From Streptomyces mexicanus (GTDB taxonomy: Bacteria > Actinomycetota > Actinomycetes > Streptomycetales > Streptomycetaceae): a DNA stretch of 38,396 nt. Below, piece by piece: positions 1 to 7,289 of this stretch. A program made the position numbers and the translations under genes. The notes under the pieces were generated by a model. It was not told the DNA's origin. It saw only the letters and a list, made by a program, of their open reading frames with translations, and did not search any database. The number at the start of each line of letters is the position of its first letter. Position 1 is the first letter of the stretch. The DNA lies in the NCBI RefSeq assembly GCF_902506575.1, contig NZ_LR732613.1, positions 1 to 38,396 on the forward strand, written 5' to 3'.

Positions 1-15
1 TACGCGGGTAGGGTA

Positions 16-48
16 GCGTCGGCAGCGTCAGATGTGTGTGAGAGACAG
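16..48 (+). other. Nextera transposase adapter remnant (sequencing artefact)
   Basis: Thirty of 33 bases match the Illumina Nextera read-1 adapter, including the 19-bp mosaic end at 30-48, which differs at two positions. The match is far too long for chance. The 15 bases to its left are probably also non-genomic. The in-frame stop codon of the first minus-strand gene (28-30) lies inside this stretch and is therefore not natural. Confidence 0.93.
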
Positions 49-780
49 GGGCAGGTGGGCGGGCAGCGCGTGGCCCAGCTCGACGCGGTGGACGCCGCGG
101 GTGGTGTGCTTGCGGGTGATGCACAGGTGGGTGGTGGTCCCGTGCTGGGTGAGGGACTCGACGCTGAACTCGCGGCCCTTCACGTACTCCTGGATCAGGA
201 CCCGCTCATCGCGCGGCATGCCGTACATCGGCTTCGCGGTGCGGGCGGCGTGCCAGGCCGCCTCCAGCTCCTCCTCGCTGGTGACCACGGTGACGCCGGC
301 CGATCCGGCGCCGTCTGCGGGTTTGACGACGCAGGGGAAGCCGACTTCCGCGGCCGTGGCCCGCACCTGGCGCAGGTTGTCGGTGATCGTGGTGCTGGGC
401 GCGGCGACGTGGCCGGCTTGGAACGCGGCCGCCATGAGGGCCTTGCTGCGTGCGGCGGCCGCGCGTTCGGGGTCGTTGCCCGGTAGCCGGAGGGCCGCGC
501 TCGCCCTGGCGGCCAGGTCGGTGAGGTACTCGTTGACGGTGAGCAAGGCCTTCACACCGATCCGGTGCCCGTAGCCGGTGATGTCCTTGCAGGCTTGCCG
601 GGGCTGGGCGAAGTCGGTGACCAGGCAGCCTGTCAGGAGCCGGCGCAGATCGCGGGGGTAGGTGGCGAGGGTGGCGGCGTCGGTGACGGCGTGCACGGGG
701 TGGCCGGAGGCGGCCGCGGTCCGGGCGAGCGCCTCGGACTCGGGGCCGGCCGCCTCCAGCAGCAGGACCGGCATGCTCAC
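49..780 (-). CDS. ATP-grasp ligase, C-terminus missing
   Basis: This is the N-terminal part (about 244 codons) of an ATP-grasp enzyme of the carbamoyl-phosphate-synthase-like type, which joins a carboxylate to an amine through an acyl-phosphate. A pre-ATP-grasp Rossmann-like part covers residues 1-90. The ATP-grasp N-lobe follows, with the strand 'FPCVVKPADGAGSAGV' near residues 148-163 giving the conserved Lys and the Gly-rich loop. 'VLIQEYVKGREFSVE' follows near residue 195, where the Gln-Glu pair is typical for adenine binding. The C-terminal Mg-binding Glu/Asn motif is missing because the sequence runs into adapter at base 48. The GTG start overlaps the amidinotransferase stop by 4 bp (GTGA), so the two genes are probably translationally coupled. 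An internal ATG two codons later is an alternative start. It is the second ligase of the operon; its substrate is unknown. Confidence 0.87.
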
Positions 781-1919
781 CGGTAGTCCTCCGGGCCGCC
801 GGCGCGGCGCGTGTCGAGGGTGAAGCAGTGGAAGCCGCCGCCGAACAGGCGGCGGTGGCGGTGGCGGATGGGGATGACGGTGAAGCCTTCGCCCTCGAGG
901 GTTTTGATCAGGCCGGTGCAGTCGGCGTTGACCAGCACGCGCTGCTCGTCCAGGGACAGCACGTTGATGTCGATGTAGGGGCTGGTGAGGACCAGGTCGG
1001 TGTCGTCGTAGGTGGGGAAGCTGCCGGGGTCGGGCTCGGGCGGCACGATGAACTTCCAGCTGCGGAAGGCGTCGGGGAGCATGTCGCGCAGCCCGGCGTG
1101 CCGGGCGAGGAACACCCCGGGCTTGAGGGCCAGCAGCATGGAGTCGATGTGGTTGTCGGCCATGCGGTGCACGCGGTGGAGGCGGAAGCGGCCGGCCACC
1201 TGCCGCTGCAGCCAGTCAGCGCCGAGCCGGTGGTTGTGCTGCGCGATGTTGACGATGAGGTCCTGGCCCAGGCGCAGCACTTGGGCGCCGTCCAGCATCA
1301 TCTCGATGCCGACGTCGTACGGGCTGGGCTGCGGGTCGGTGATCGGTTCGGTGGGCCCGCCGAGAGTGGTGGCGGCGTCGCGGGCGTAGGAGAGGTCGAA
1401 GCTGGCGTCGGTGAGGGTGGGCCGGGGCATGGTCGACCAGCGCGCGCCGGCGTCGGCGTAGTGGCGGAAGACGGGGGTCAGCAGCCGGGTCTCCAGGTAG
1501 CGGCTGCGGATCGCGGGCGCCGTCTCGATGATCTCGTCGCCGAGGATGAGGGTGTTGTCGCGGATATTGAGGGCGGGGGTGGGGGCGGCCTGCCAGCCCA
1601 GCCCGGCGATCGGTGCAGCGTTTTCGGGCAGCGGCAGCGGCCGGTGCACGGTGATGCCGAGCGCGGTGAGTGTGGCGGCGAGGTTCTCGACGTCCTCGTG
1701 GAGTTCCTCGGTGTACCGCTTGCTGATCTTCCAGGTCTCGGCGTGCCCGCCGCTGCCGCGGGCGGCCAGGCGCGGGTAGGCCCAGTCGGAGCGGTACCCG
1801 CCGAGCGCCTCGTGGAAGAACAGCTCGAACGTGAGGTCCCGGTCGTGCCCCACGTAGTTGTGCGCGGACCCCACGATGATTTCGCTGAGGGGGGTGAAGT
1901 CGTCGTAGCTGTTCAGCAT
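777..1919 (-). CDS. Amidinotransferase of the AGAT/StrB1 family
   Basis: The 380-residue protein has the length and motifs of arginine:glycine and inosamine-phosphate amidinotransferases, which move the guanidine carbon unit from arginine to an amine through a Cys-amidino intermediate. The catalytic triad is visible and correctly spaced: Asp210 ('MMLDGAQVLRLG'), His257 ('DNHIDSMLLALKPG') and Cys365 ('GGGFHCFTLDTRR'). The N-terminus ('FTPLSEIIVGSA') is also typical of the family. It lies third after the P450 in the minus-strand operon, 18 bp after the oxygenase gene, and overlaps the next ATP-grasp gene. The context suggests it makes a guanidino building block for a modified peptide. The acceptor amine cannot be read from the sequence. 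Confidence 0.9.
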   Translation of the reverse strand: MLNSYDDFTPLSEIIVGSAHNYVGHDRDLTFELFFHEALGGYRSDWAYPRLAARGSGGHAETWKISKRYTEELHEDVENLAATLTALGITVHRPLPLPENAAPIAGLGWQAAPTPALNIRDNTLILGDEIIETAPAIRSRYLETRLLTPVFRHYADAGARWSTMPRPTLTDASFDLSYARDAATTLGGPTEPITDPQPSPYDVGIEMMLDGAQVLRLGQDLIVNIAQHNHRLGADWLQRQVAGRFRLHRVHRMADNHIDSMLLALKPGVFLARHAGLRDMLPDAFRSWKFIVPPEPDPGSFPTYDDTDLVLTSPYIDINVLSLDEQRVLVNADCTGLIKTLEGEGFTVIPIRHRHRRLFGGGFHCFTLDTRRAGGPEDYR

Positions 1920-1937
1920 CGGTTCGTCCTCGTTTCG

Positions 1938-2921
1938 TCAGGCGCCGGCCCGGCTGCCGTCGGCGGCCGGGACAGGGAAGTGCTGGCTGGTCAGGGTGCG
2001 GCCGTGCCGGGCGTGCAGCACGACGTGGTCGCCGCGGAGCTGGAGGGTGCGCTGCTCGCTCCAGCCGGCGTAGCGGTACTCGCCGTCAGCGACGGGCACG
2101 AGGGCGTAGCGGTGCTCCCCCGCCTGAAGGAGAAGCCCCCCGCCACCGCTGCGTTCGGTGAGCCGGACGGTCCTCAGGGGGCCCTGCAGCGGGGTGTCGT
2201 GGCCGAAGTCCATGAACCCGGACGGCAGCGCCACGCAGGCCGGCAGCGCGGCGGGCGGCCGCTGTGTGGGGGCGGGCTGCCGGTTGAACAGCACGTCGGC
2301 GTCGGCGAGCTCTTCCTGCCACGGTTCGGGGAAGAGCCGGGCGAGCTCGCGGGTGAGCAGCGCGTCGATGACCGCGTGGACGCGACGGACAGGCCCGGTG
2401 TTGCGGACCAGGTGCTCGCGGGAGAAGTCGCCGTACCAGAAGGTGCCGGCCGGCCATCGGTGTTCGGTGCCGTCCAGGACGAGGACCGCGCCGGGGTGGG
2501 TGACGATCGGGATGTGCAGGCGCACCATGCCCCGATCGAGGGCGTACTTGGGGTCGCGGTGCGGCTGGGAGGCAGCGCTCGGCCCGAGGGCGAGCAGCCG
2601 TACGGCGTTCAGCGGGGCCGGGATGCTGTCGAGGATCTGGTGCAGGTAGGGCTGTTGCTGAAGCCAGCAGGTGGGCGTGTAGTCGTCGGGGCCAGGACCG
2701 CCGGGGTCGGTGCGGTTGGGGTCGCCGCCGGGGCTGCGCAGTGGCAGGACGCGCCAGTCGGTCGGCGTGTCCGGGCCGATGCGGCCGGCGGCGTAGTGGG
2801 TGCGCTGGCGGTTCCACTCGTGTGCGGTGACCGCGTTGAGTTCGCGTGCGAGACGGGTGGCGTCGAAGACGGGTGTGAGGCGGGCCGCTGGTGCGGGCCG
2901 CGCGGGGGTGGTGGTGGCCAT
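1938..2921 (-). CDS. Aspartyl/asparaginyl beta-hydroxylase-like 2-oxoglutarate oxygenase
   Basis: This 327-residue protein contains the double-stranded beta-helix core of the Asp/Asn hydroxylase family (Fe(II) and 2-oxoglutarate dependent) at residues 105-188. His121 in 'QPHRDPKYALDRGMVRLHIP' and His170 in 'FSREHLVRNTG' are the expected iron ligands, and Arg180 in 'VRRVHAVID' probably binds 2-oxoglutarate. 'PAGTFWYGD' before His170 is the usual family signature. The C-terminal 120 residues are less conserved and may bind substrate. It sits 16 bp after the PGM1-like ligase in the same operon. The MGYDH peptide encoded upstream contains one Asp, so Asp hydroxylation is an attractive role, but this is inference. 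A free amino acid or ligated residue is an alternative substrate. Confidence 0.85.
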   Translation of the reverse strand: MATTTPARPAPAARLTPVFDATRLARELNAVTAHEWNRQRTHYAAGRIGPDTPTDWRVLPLRSPGGDPNRTDPGGPGPDDYTPTCWLQQQPYLHQILDSIPAPLNAVRLLALGPSAASQPHRDPKYALDRGMVRLHIPIVTHPGAVLVLDGTEHRWPAGTFWYGDFSREHLVRNTGPVRRVHAVIDALLTRELARLFPEPWQEELADADVLFNRQPAPTQRPPAALPACVALPSGFMDFGHDTPLQGPLRTVRLTERSGGGGLLLQAGEHRYALVPVADGEYRYAGWSEQRTLQLRGDHVVLHARHGRTLTSQHFPVPAADGSRAGA

Positions 2922-2937
2922 CGGTGGGTGCCTTTCG

Positions 2938-4302
2938 TCAGGCCGCCGCCCGGCCGGGCGCGGCGAAGCGGCTCTCCAGGGCGGTCCAGATCGCGTCGTA
3001 GCGGGCGGGGGTGTCGAAGACGGTGGAGAAGGTGAACTGGGCGCCGCTGCCGCAGGGCGGGTCGGCGATGGGCATCGACACGATCACTCCGGTGCGGTTG
3101 GCGGGGTCGTAGCCGAGGCCGAGGTCGTTCAGCGTGCGGTGGAAGGTGGCGCCGTCCGGGACCGTCCAGTGGGCAGGGACGTGGGATTCGGTGACGGTGC
3201 GCGCGGGGGCGATGTCCGCGTGCACGATGTGGTGGGCGAAGACCTCGTAGACGTGCCAGGACCCGGTGACCTGGGCGTTGACCTCGGTGAACAGCACCTG
3301 TCCGCCGGGGGTGACGATGGCGTCGGTGCTGAGGCGGCCGCGGTAGCCGACGTCCCGGTAGGTGGCGGCCAGGCGCGTCGACCCGTCGAGCAGCTGCTCG
3401 TGCACGGCGGGGGTGAGGTCGCGCAGGGGCACGCTCTCGTGGCTCAGGCGCCGGCCGGTGTAGCGCAGTTCGCCCATCTCAGTGGGCTGGATGCTGGTGT
3501 CGGTGAGGTGCTGCTCGCAGTACACCGTCCGTGCGTCGGGGATGAACTCCTCGAGGACGACGGGGAAGCGGCCGTCGGCGGACGCCCAGGTCCAGCGCTG
3601 GGACCAGTACGCGGTGATGGCCGTGGCCAGGTCCGCGCCGGACAGCTGGTGGAGATGGCGGGCGCCGGCGTGGCCGGTGGCCAGGGAAGGGTCGGCGACG
3701 AGCAGCTCGTTGCCCACCCCGGCCCCGTTGTGGGCCTGCTTGACCACGACCGCCCCGGCGTCCTGCAACAGCCGCTCGCAGGCGGCGGCGGCCTCAACCG
3801 GGTCGTGCACGACGGTCCCCGCGGCGACGGGCGCCCCGGCCGCCGCCGCGAGCGTCCGGAACACCGCCTTGTTGTTGACGAGTTCGCCGCCGCCCTGGGC
3901 GAGAAAACCGGCGCCGGGCAGCTTCTCGGCCAGGCCGAGGGCCGCGGCGAAGCGGGCGACGGACGCGGACGGCCACAGCGCCCACACCTCCTGAACCGCG
4001 CGGGTGCCACCGTTGCCGGCCAGCAGGGAGCGCACCTGCTCGATCAGGTCGGGATGGGTGAGCATCTGCGGGTCCAGCAACCGCTGGCCGAACCGGCCCG
4101 GCGGCACCAGCACCAGGTGCAGCCGGTCAGGGTCCGTGCCGGTCAGGGCGGTCGCGTAGCGTAGAAAGTACGGGTCGGGCGGCGCGCACGAGAAAACGAG
4201 GTCGCCGTTGCGGGCGCCCCACAGCGCGCGCTGCGTCCATGCCCACAGGTCGGTGCGGTCGCGGATGGACGGGTCGATGTGGTTGGCGATGATGATCCTC
4301 AA
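2938..4302 (-). CDS. PGM1-like ATP-grasp peptide ligase
   Basis: This is a 454-residue ATP-grasp enzyme with a pre-ATP-grasp domain, resembling ligases related to PGM1 of pheganomycin biosynthesis. Those add an unusual amino acid to the N-terminus of a ribosomally made peptide. Visible motifs are 'GAVVVKQAHNGAGVGNELLV' (N-lobe Lys and Gly-rich loop), 'VVLEEFIPDARTVYCEQHL', 'YRGRLSTDAIVTPGGQVLFTEVN' and the terminal Glu-Asn Mg-binding pair followed by 'AQVTGSWHVY'. The start is taken as TTG at 4302 because GGAGG lies 6 bases before it and the protein then begins 'RIIIANHIDPS'. The open frame continues upstream only as a shadow of the P450 gene. The gene lies 26 bp after the P450. It is the best candidate for extending the MGYDH-derived peptide. 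Confidence 0.87.
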   Translation of the reverse strand: MRIIIANHIDPSIRDRTDLWAWTQRALWGARNGDLVFSCAPPDPYFLRYATALTGTDPDRLHLVLVPPGRFGQRLLDPQMLTHPDLIEQVRSLLAGNGGTRAVQEVWALWPSASVARFAAALGLAEKLPGAGFLAQGGGELVNNKAVFRTLAAAAGAPVAAGTVVHDPVEAAAACERLLQDAGAVVVKQAHNGAGVGNELLVADPSLATGHAGARHLHQLSGADLATAITAYWSQRWTWASADGRFPVVLEEFIPDARTVYCEQHLTDTSIQPTEMGELRYTGRRLSHESVPLRDLTPAVHEQLLDGSTRLAATYRDVGYRGRLSTDAIVTPGGQVLFTEVNAQVTGSWHVYEVFAHHIVHADIAPARTVTESHVPAHWTVPDGATFHRTLNDLGLGYDPANRTGVIVSMPIADPPCGSGAQFTFSTVFDTPARYDAIWTALESRFAAPGRAAA

Positions 4303-4328
4303 CGCATCCTCCAGGGGGGCGGGTCGGG

Positions 4329-5513
4329 TCAGGGCTGGAAGGAGATCGGCAGGCGGGCGAAGGTGCGCATCGTGGCCGTGCGTCGGCGCACGGCGGTGCC
4401 GGCCGGGCTCGGCCAGGTCTGCGTGTCGAGGAGCGTGTCGACGAGGACGGCCAGGACGCGTTGGGCCATGACCGTGCCGAGGCAGGCGTGAGTGCCCCAG
4501 CCGTAGCCCAGGTGCCGGTTGGGCGTACGGTCCAGCACCAGCCGATCGGGAAGGTGGAACGCGGCGGGGTCGCGGTTGGCCGCGGCGAACAGCACGGTCA
4601 CCTTCTCGCCGCGGCGCACACGTACGTCGCCGATCGTCACGTCGCCGGTGGCCAAGCGGGTGGTGCCCTGCACGGGGCCGTCGAAGCGGACCAGCTCGTC
4701 GACGGCCCGATGCACCAGGCCGGGCCGCTCGCTCAGCGCGCCCCGGATCCCGCGATGGCAGGCGAGGGTGTGCAGCAGGTTGCCGAGCGCGGCGGTGAGG
4801 GTGGAGTAACCGCCCTGGAACATCACGCGGGCCGTGTGCCGCACGTAGGCCGCCTGCTCCGGGCCGGCGTCTGCGGTACGGGCGCGGACCTGGCCCAGCA
4901 GCCCGGTGGGCCGGCCGGTGGTCGTGAACCAGGAGGCCACCAGGTCGCTCAGCTGGGCGCGGGCGCGGCGGCCGGGCTCGATCAGCGCGGGGTTCAGGCC
5001 GGCGTCCATGCTCCGCATGACCGTGTCGGAGATGGCCGCCCACTCGGCCAGCGACGGAGGTGAAACGCCGAGCAGGCCGGCGATCGCGGCCAGAGCGACG
5101 GGCTGCGCCAGCTCGCGCATCGCCTCCACGACCGGCTGCGCAGCGCACTGCTGCAGCCGGTCGCGGATCACGGCATCGACCGAGTTCTGCAGGGCGTCCA
5201 GGTCCTGGGCGTGCAGCGCGGTCATGAACAGGCTGCGCACGCCCGCCTGCTGAGGCGGATCGAGGATCTGCACGCTCAGCTGCGCCTCCGGCACGGGGAT
5301 GCCGAGGCGGCGCGGGTCCCGCGCGAACGTGGCGTGGTCGCGCAGCACGCGCAAGCAGTCCTCGTACCGCGTGATCAGCCAGCACTCCATCACCTCGTGC
5401 CAGGCCACCGGTGTCTGCTCGCGCAGGGCGGCGAGTTGCGGATACGGGTCGGCGAGCGTCGCCTCGTGCAGCGGGTCGTAGCGCACCGGGGATGTCAGCG
5501 GCCCTGCGGCCAT
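4329..5513 (-). CDS. Cytochrome P450, probable modifier of the MGYDH pentapeptide
   Basis: This 394-residue soluble bacterial P450 has the heme loop 'GYGWGTHACLG' with Cys344 as the iron ligand, and the ExxR motif is Glu273-Leu-Val-Arg276. In the I-helix, where 'AGxDT' is usual, the sequence is 'GGYST' (234-238). The acidic residue is thus Ser237 and the Thr is kept, which may change proton delivery. 'GAAGGAGA' before the ATG is a good Shine-Dalgarno. The MGYDH gene lies about 100 bp upstream on the same strand, as in biarylitide-type clusters, where the P450 cross-links Tyr and His (or Tyr and another aromatic residue) of an MxYxH peptide. A related P450 in rufomycin biosynthesis nitrates such a peptide. 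The exact chemistry here (cross-link, nitration or hydroxylation) cannot be read from the sequence. Confidence 0.9.
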   Translation of the reverse strand: MAAGPLTSPVRYDPLHEATLADPYPQLAALREQTPVAWHEVMECWLITRYEDCLRVLRDHATFARDPRRLGIPVPEAQLSVQILDPPQQAGVRSLFMTALHAQDLDALQNSVDAVIRDRLQQCAAQPVVEAMRELAQPVALAAIAGLLGVSPPSLAEWAAISDTVMRSMDAGLNPALIEPGRRARAQLSDLVASWFTTTGRPTGLLGQVRARTADAGPEQAAYVRHTARVMFQGGYSTLTAALGNLLHTLACHRGIRGALSERPGLVHRAVDELVRFDGPVQGTTRLATGDVTIGDVRVRRGEKVTVLFAAANRDPAAFHLPDRLVLDRTPNRHLGYGWGTHACLGTVMAQRVLAVLVDTLLDTQTWPSPAGTAVRRRTATMRTFARLPISFQP

Positions 5514-5549
5514 CGCGCGGTCTCCTTCACAGCAACGGGGTGGATGCGG

Positions 5550-5580
5550 TCCCGGCCGCCGGCGATACCGGCGGCCGGGA
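5550..5580 (-). promoter_or_regulatory. Perfect hairpin between pentapeptide gene and P450
   Basis: A perfect 13-bp GC-rich stem with a 5-base loop lies 31 bp after the MGYDH stop and 36 bp before the P450 start. There is no clear U-tract. It could act as a partial terminator or RNA stabiliser that raises precursor-peptide expression over that of the enzymes, as is common after RiPP precursor genes. Confidence 0.7.
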
Positions 5581-5611
5581 TGCGGACAACGGGCCTCAAG
5601 GTGCCGGGCGA

Positions 5612-5629
5612 TCAGTGGTCGTAGCCCAT
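5612..5629 (-). CDS. Pentapeptide MGYDH, MxYxH-type minimal RiPP precursor
   Basis: Reading the minus strand from 5629 gives ATG GGC TAC GAC CAC TGA. The sequence GAGGAGG lies 5 to 6 bases before the ATG, one of the strongest ribosome-binding sites in the window. The product fits the M-x-Y-x-H pattern of the 18-bp bytA genes of biarylitide clusters and of the pentapeptide used in rufomycin biosynthesis; published examples include MRYYH and MRYLH. A P450 follows on the same strand, as in those clusters. Gly at position 2 and Asp at position 4 are unusual. Asp makes the downstream Asp/Asn-hydroxylase-like oxygenase notable. The frame is too short for normal gene callers. A short regulatory leader peptide is the main alternative. 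Confidence 0.8.
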   Translation of the reverse strand: MGYDH

Positions 5630-5701
5630 GACGGCCCTCCTCTCATCCGGAGGTCTCCCGGCCAGAACCGGCCGGCTGCACCCAGCGTCGCCCGCACCCC
5701 G

Positions 5702-5750
5702 CCGCAAGGTCATTGCGCCTGCTCAGAGGCGGAATTGCGGCTTGCCGCAA
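5702..5750. promoter_or_regulatory. Palindromic operator candidates in the divergent promoter region
   Basis: TTGCGG-cttg-CCGCAA is a perfect inverted repeat at 5735-5750, and a looser pair CCGCAA-ggtca-TTGCGC lies at 5702-5718. Both are between the MGYDH/P450 operon (minus) and the XRE/TPR regulator gene (plus), where a local regulator would act. No convincing -35/-10 pair was found on either strand. Confidence 0.5.
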
Positions 5751-5827
5751 TGCTCGTTTCCGCCCTGCCAGAGCGGCGGCGCCTGGGCTACCGTGGAGGG
5801 CTCAGGCTTGGCTGGACGGGGGCGCCC

Positions 5828-7258
5828 ATGACCGCCGCAATCACCCGCTCGCGACGTGCCGCCATCGCGCGGGAGGCCGCGCTGATCCGCAGACGCTGCC
5901 AGCGCACCGGCTTCACCACCGAACACATCGCCGCGGCGATCCGCGAAGAACTCGCCGAGGTCACCGAACTGGAAGCGTGGCGCCTGGCGCTGGGCTGGTC
6001 CCGGGCCGACACCGTCGCGCAGATCGCAGAGCTGTACACCGCAGACGGCCTGCTGCCGCCCGGCTTATCGGAACAGATGCTGTGCCGCTGGGAACACAAC
6101 TCCACAGAGTGGCCTGGGCAGGACTACGCGGTGATGCTGTGCCGCGCCTACCGGGCCACACCCGAGCAACTCGGACTGCACAACGTGGCACGTGTACGGC
6201 AGTTGTCGACGTGGACCGCGGAGCTGATCGGATACGGTCGCAACGACGCCGGCGGCGCCGCATCCGGCCGGCAGGAAGGGGCGGATCCGATGACCACCGA
6301 TGCAGGGCTCCCCTCGGTCAGAGAGTCCCTCCAGCTCGCGCTCCTGGCCGAACCCGAGGGCAGCCCGCTGGTCGACGAACTCGCCGAAGCCGCAGCCGAC
6401 CACTACCACCTGAACTACAGCAAGCACCCCGTCCCGGTGCTGTTCAGGGAGGTCCGCGCCGCGCGCACCCTGCTGGCCAACCTGCTCTCCCCCGGTACGG
6501 AAGGCACCGAGCTGCATCGTCAGGTTGGCCGGCTCTCCGGGCTGCTGGGCAACCTGGCCTTCCACCTGGACGACCCGGCTGGCGCGCGCACCCACCTGGC
6601 CACTGCCGTCTCCTACGCCAACCGGTGCGGGGACAGCGCCCTCGCGGCATGGGCGTATGGAGCGCAGAGCATGGTGGCCCGCCACACCGGCAATCTGACC
6701 GCCGCGCTCGCGTACGCCGAGCGCGGCGCGGCCGCCGCACCCGCCGGCCTGATCCGGGCCCAGCTCCACGCCTGGGCGCTGCTGCCCACCCTCGCCCAGC
6801 AGGGACGCGACCGGGAAGCGACCGCAGCCCTGGACGTGGCCCTGACCGAACTCGAAGCCGATCCGGCAGGACAGGCACCGGGCCGTTTCGGCTTCGATGA
6901 GCCGGAACTGGCCCTGCACCAGGCCGAGGCGCACCTCACGCTCGGCCGCACTGACCAAGCCCGCGCCCGCGCCGAGGCCTCTGCGGCCGCCTGTACCGCC
7001 GGAACGCCCGGTTGGGCCGCGGCCACTCTCGTCCTCGCCCAAGCGGAGGCCCCCGACCAGCCGTCTGACGCCGCTCAGCGTTCCCTGGACGTCCTCGACC
7101 GGGTGCCGCCGAGCCGTCTGCGCGCCACCGCCCGCACCCGGCTGCAGCGACTGGAGGGCCTGCTCGCCGCCCGCCCCGCCGAATACGTGGCCGATCTACG
7201 CGAACGTCTGCGCACCCTGCCGCCTCCCGTGGACGCGTCGGGCGCCGCATCGGCGTGA
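5828..7258 (+). CDS. XRE-type regulator with TPR-like C-terminal domain
   Basis: This is a 476-residue protein. Residues 40-135 look like an HTH of the XRE type ('WRLALGWSRADTVAQIAELY', then 'MLCRWEHNSTEWPGQDYAVMLCRAYRATPEQLG'). The rest (about 155-470) is Ala/Leu-rich helical repeats consistent with TPRs. Such proteins are common in Streptomyces as pathway-linked regulators that may sense a peptide or small molecule through the repeats. The ATG at 5828 is preferred because coding character begins there; the frame is open further upstream without it. It is divergent from the pentapeptide/P450 operon and probably controls it and itself through the palindromes at 5702-5750. Confidence 0.8.
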   Translation: MTAAITRSRRAAIAREAALIRRRCQRTGFTTEHIAAAIREELAEVTELEAWRLALGWSRADTVAQIAELYTADGLLPPGLSEQMLCRWEHNSTEWPGQDYAVMLCRAYRATPEQLGLHNVARVRQLSTWTAELIGYGRNDAGGAASGRQEGADPMTTDAGLPSVRESLQLALLAEPEGSPLVDELAEAAADHYHLNYSKHPVPVLFREVRAARTLLANLLSPGTEGTELHRQVGRLSGLLGNLAFHLDDPAGARTHLATAVSYANRCGDSALAAWAYGAQSMVARHTGNLTAALAYAERGAAAAPAGLIRAQLHAWALLPTLAQQGRDREATAALDVALTELEADPAGQAPGRFGFDEPELALHQAEAHLTLGRTDQARARAEASAAACTAGTPGWAAATLVLAQAEAPDQPSDAAQRSLDVLDRVPPSRLRATARTRLQRLEGLLAARPAEYVADLRERLRTLPPPVDASGAASA

Positions 7259-7289
7259 CCGCCCGCAGTATCCGGGCCGCTGCGGTCAC
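7255..7289. terminator. Bidirectional terminator-like hairpin
   Basis: GTGACCGC pairs with GCGGTCAC across a 19-base loop that can pair further. The hairpin contains the stop codons of both converging genes (5828-7258 plus and 7286-8488 minus). Confidence 0.6.

Noticed and set aside
828..3035. Long plus-strand open frame of 735 codons, Gly/Val/Ala-rich
   Set aside because: It is the antisense shadow of the amidinotransferase and oxygenase genes, with low-complexity translation typical of high-GC reverse frames and no family motifs.
4303..5385. N-terminal extension of the PGM1-like ligase to 815 residues
   Set aside because: This part overlaps the P450 gene in another frame and is Arg/Pro/Ala-rich without structure. 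TTG 4302 with GGAGG upstream is the sensible start.
5411..5827. Upstream extension of the XRE/TPR regulator
   Set aside because: It would run antisense through the P450 start and the pentapeptide gene; coding character begins only at ATG 5828.
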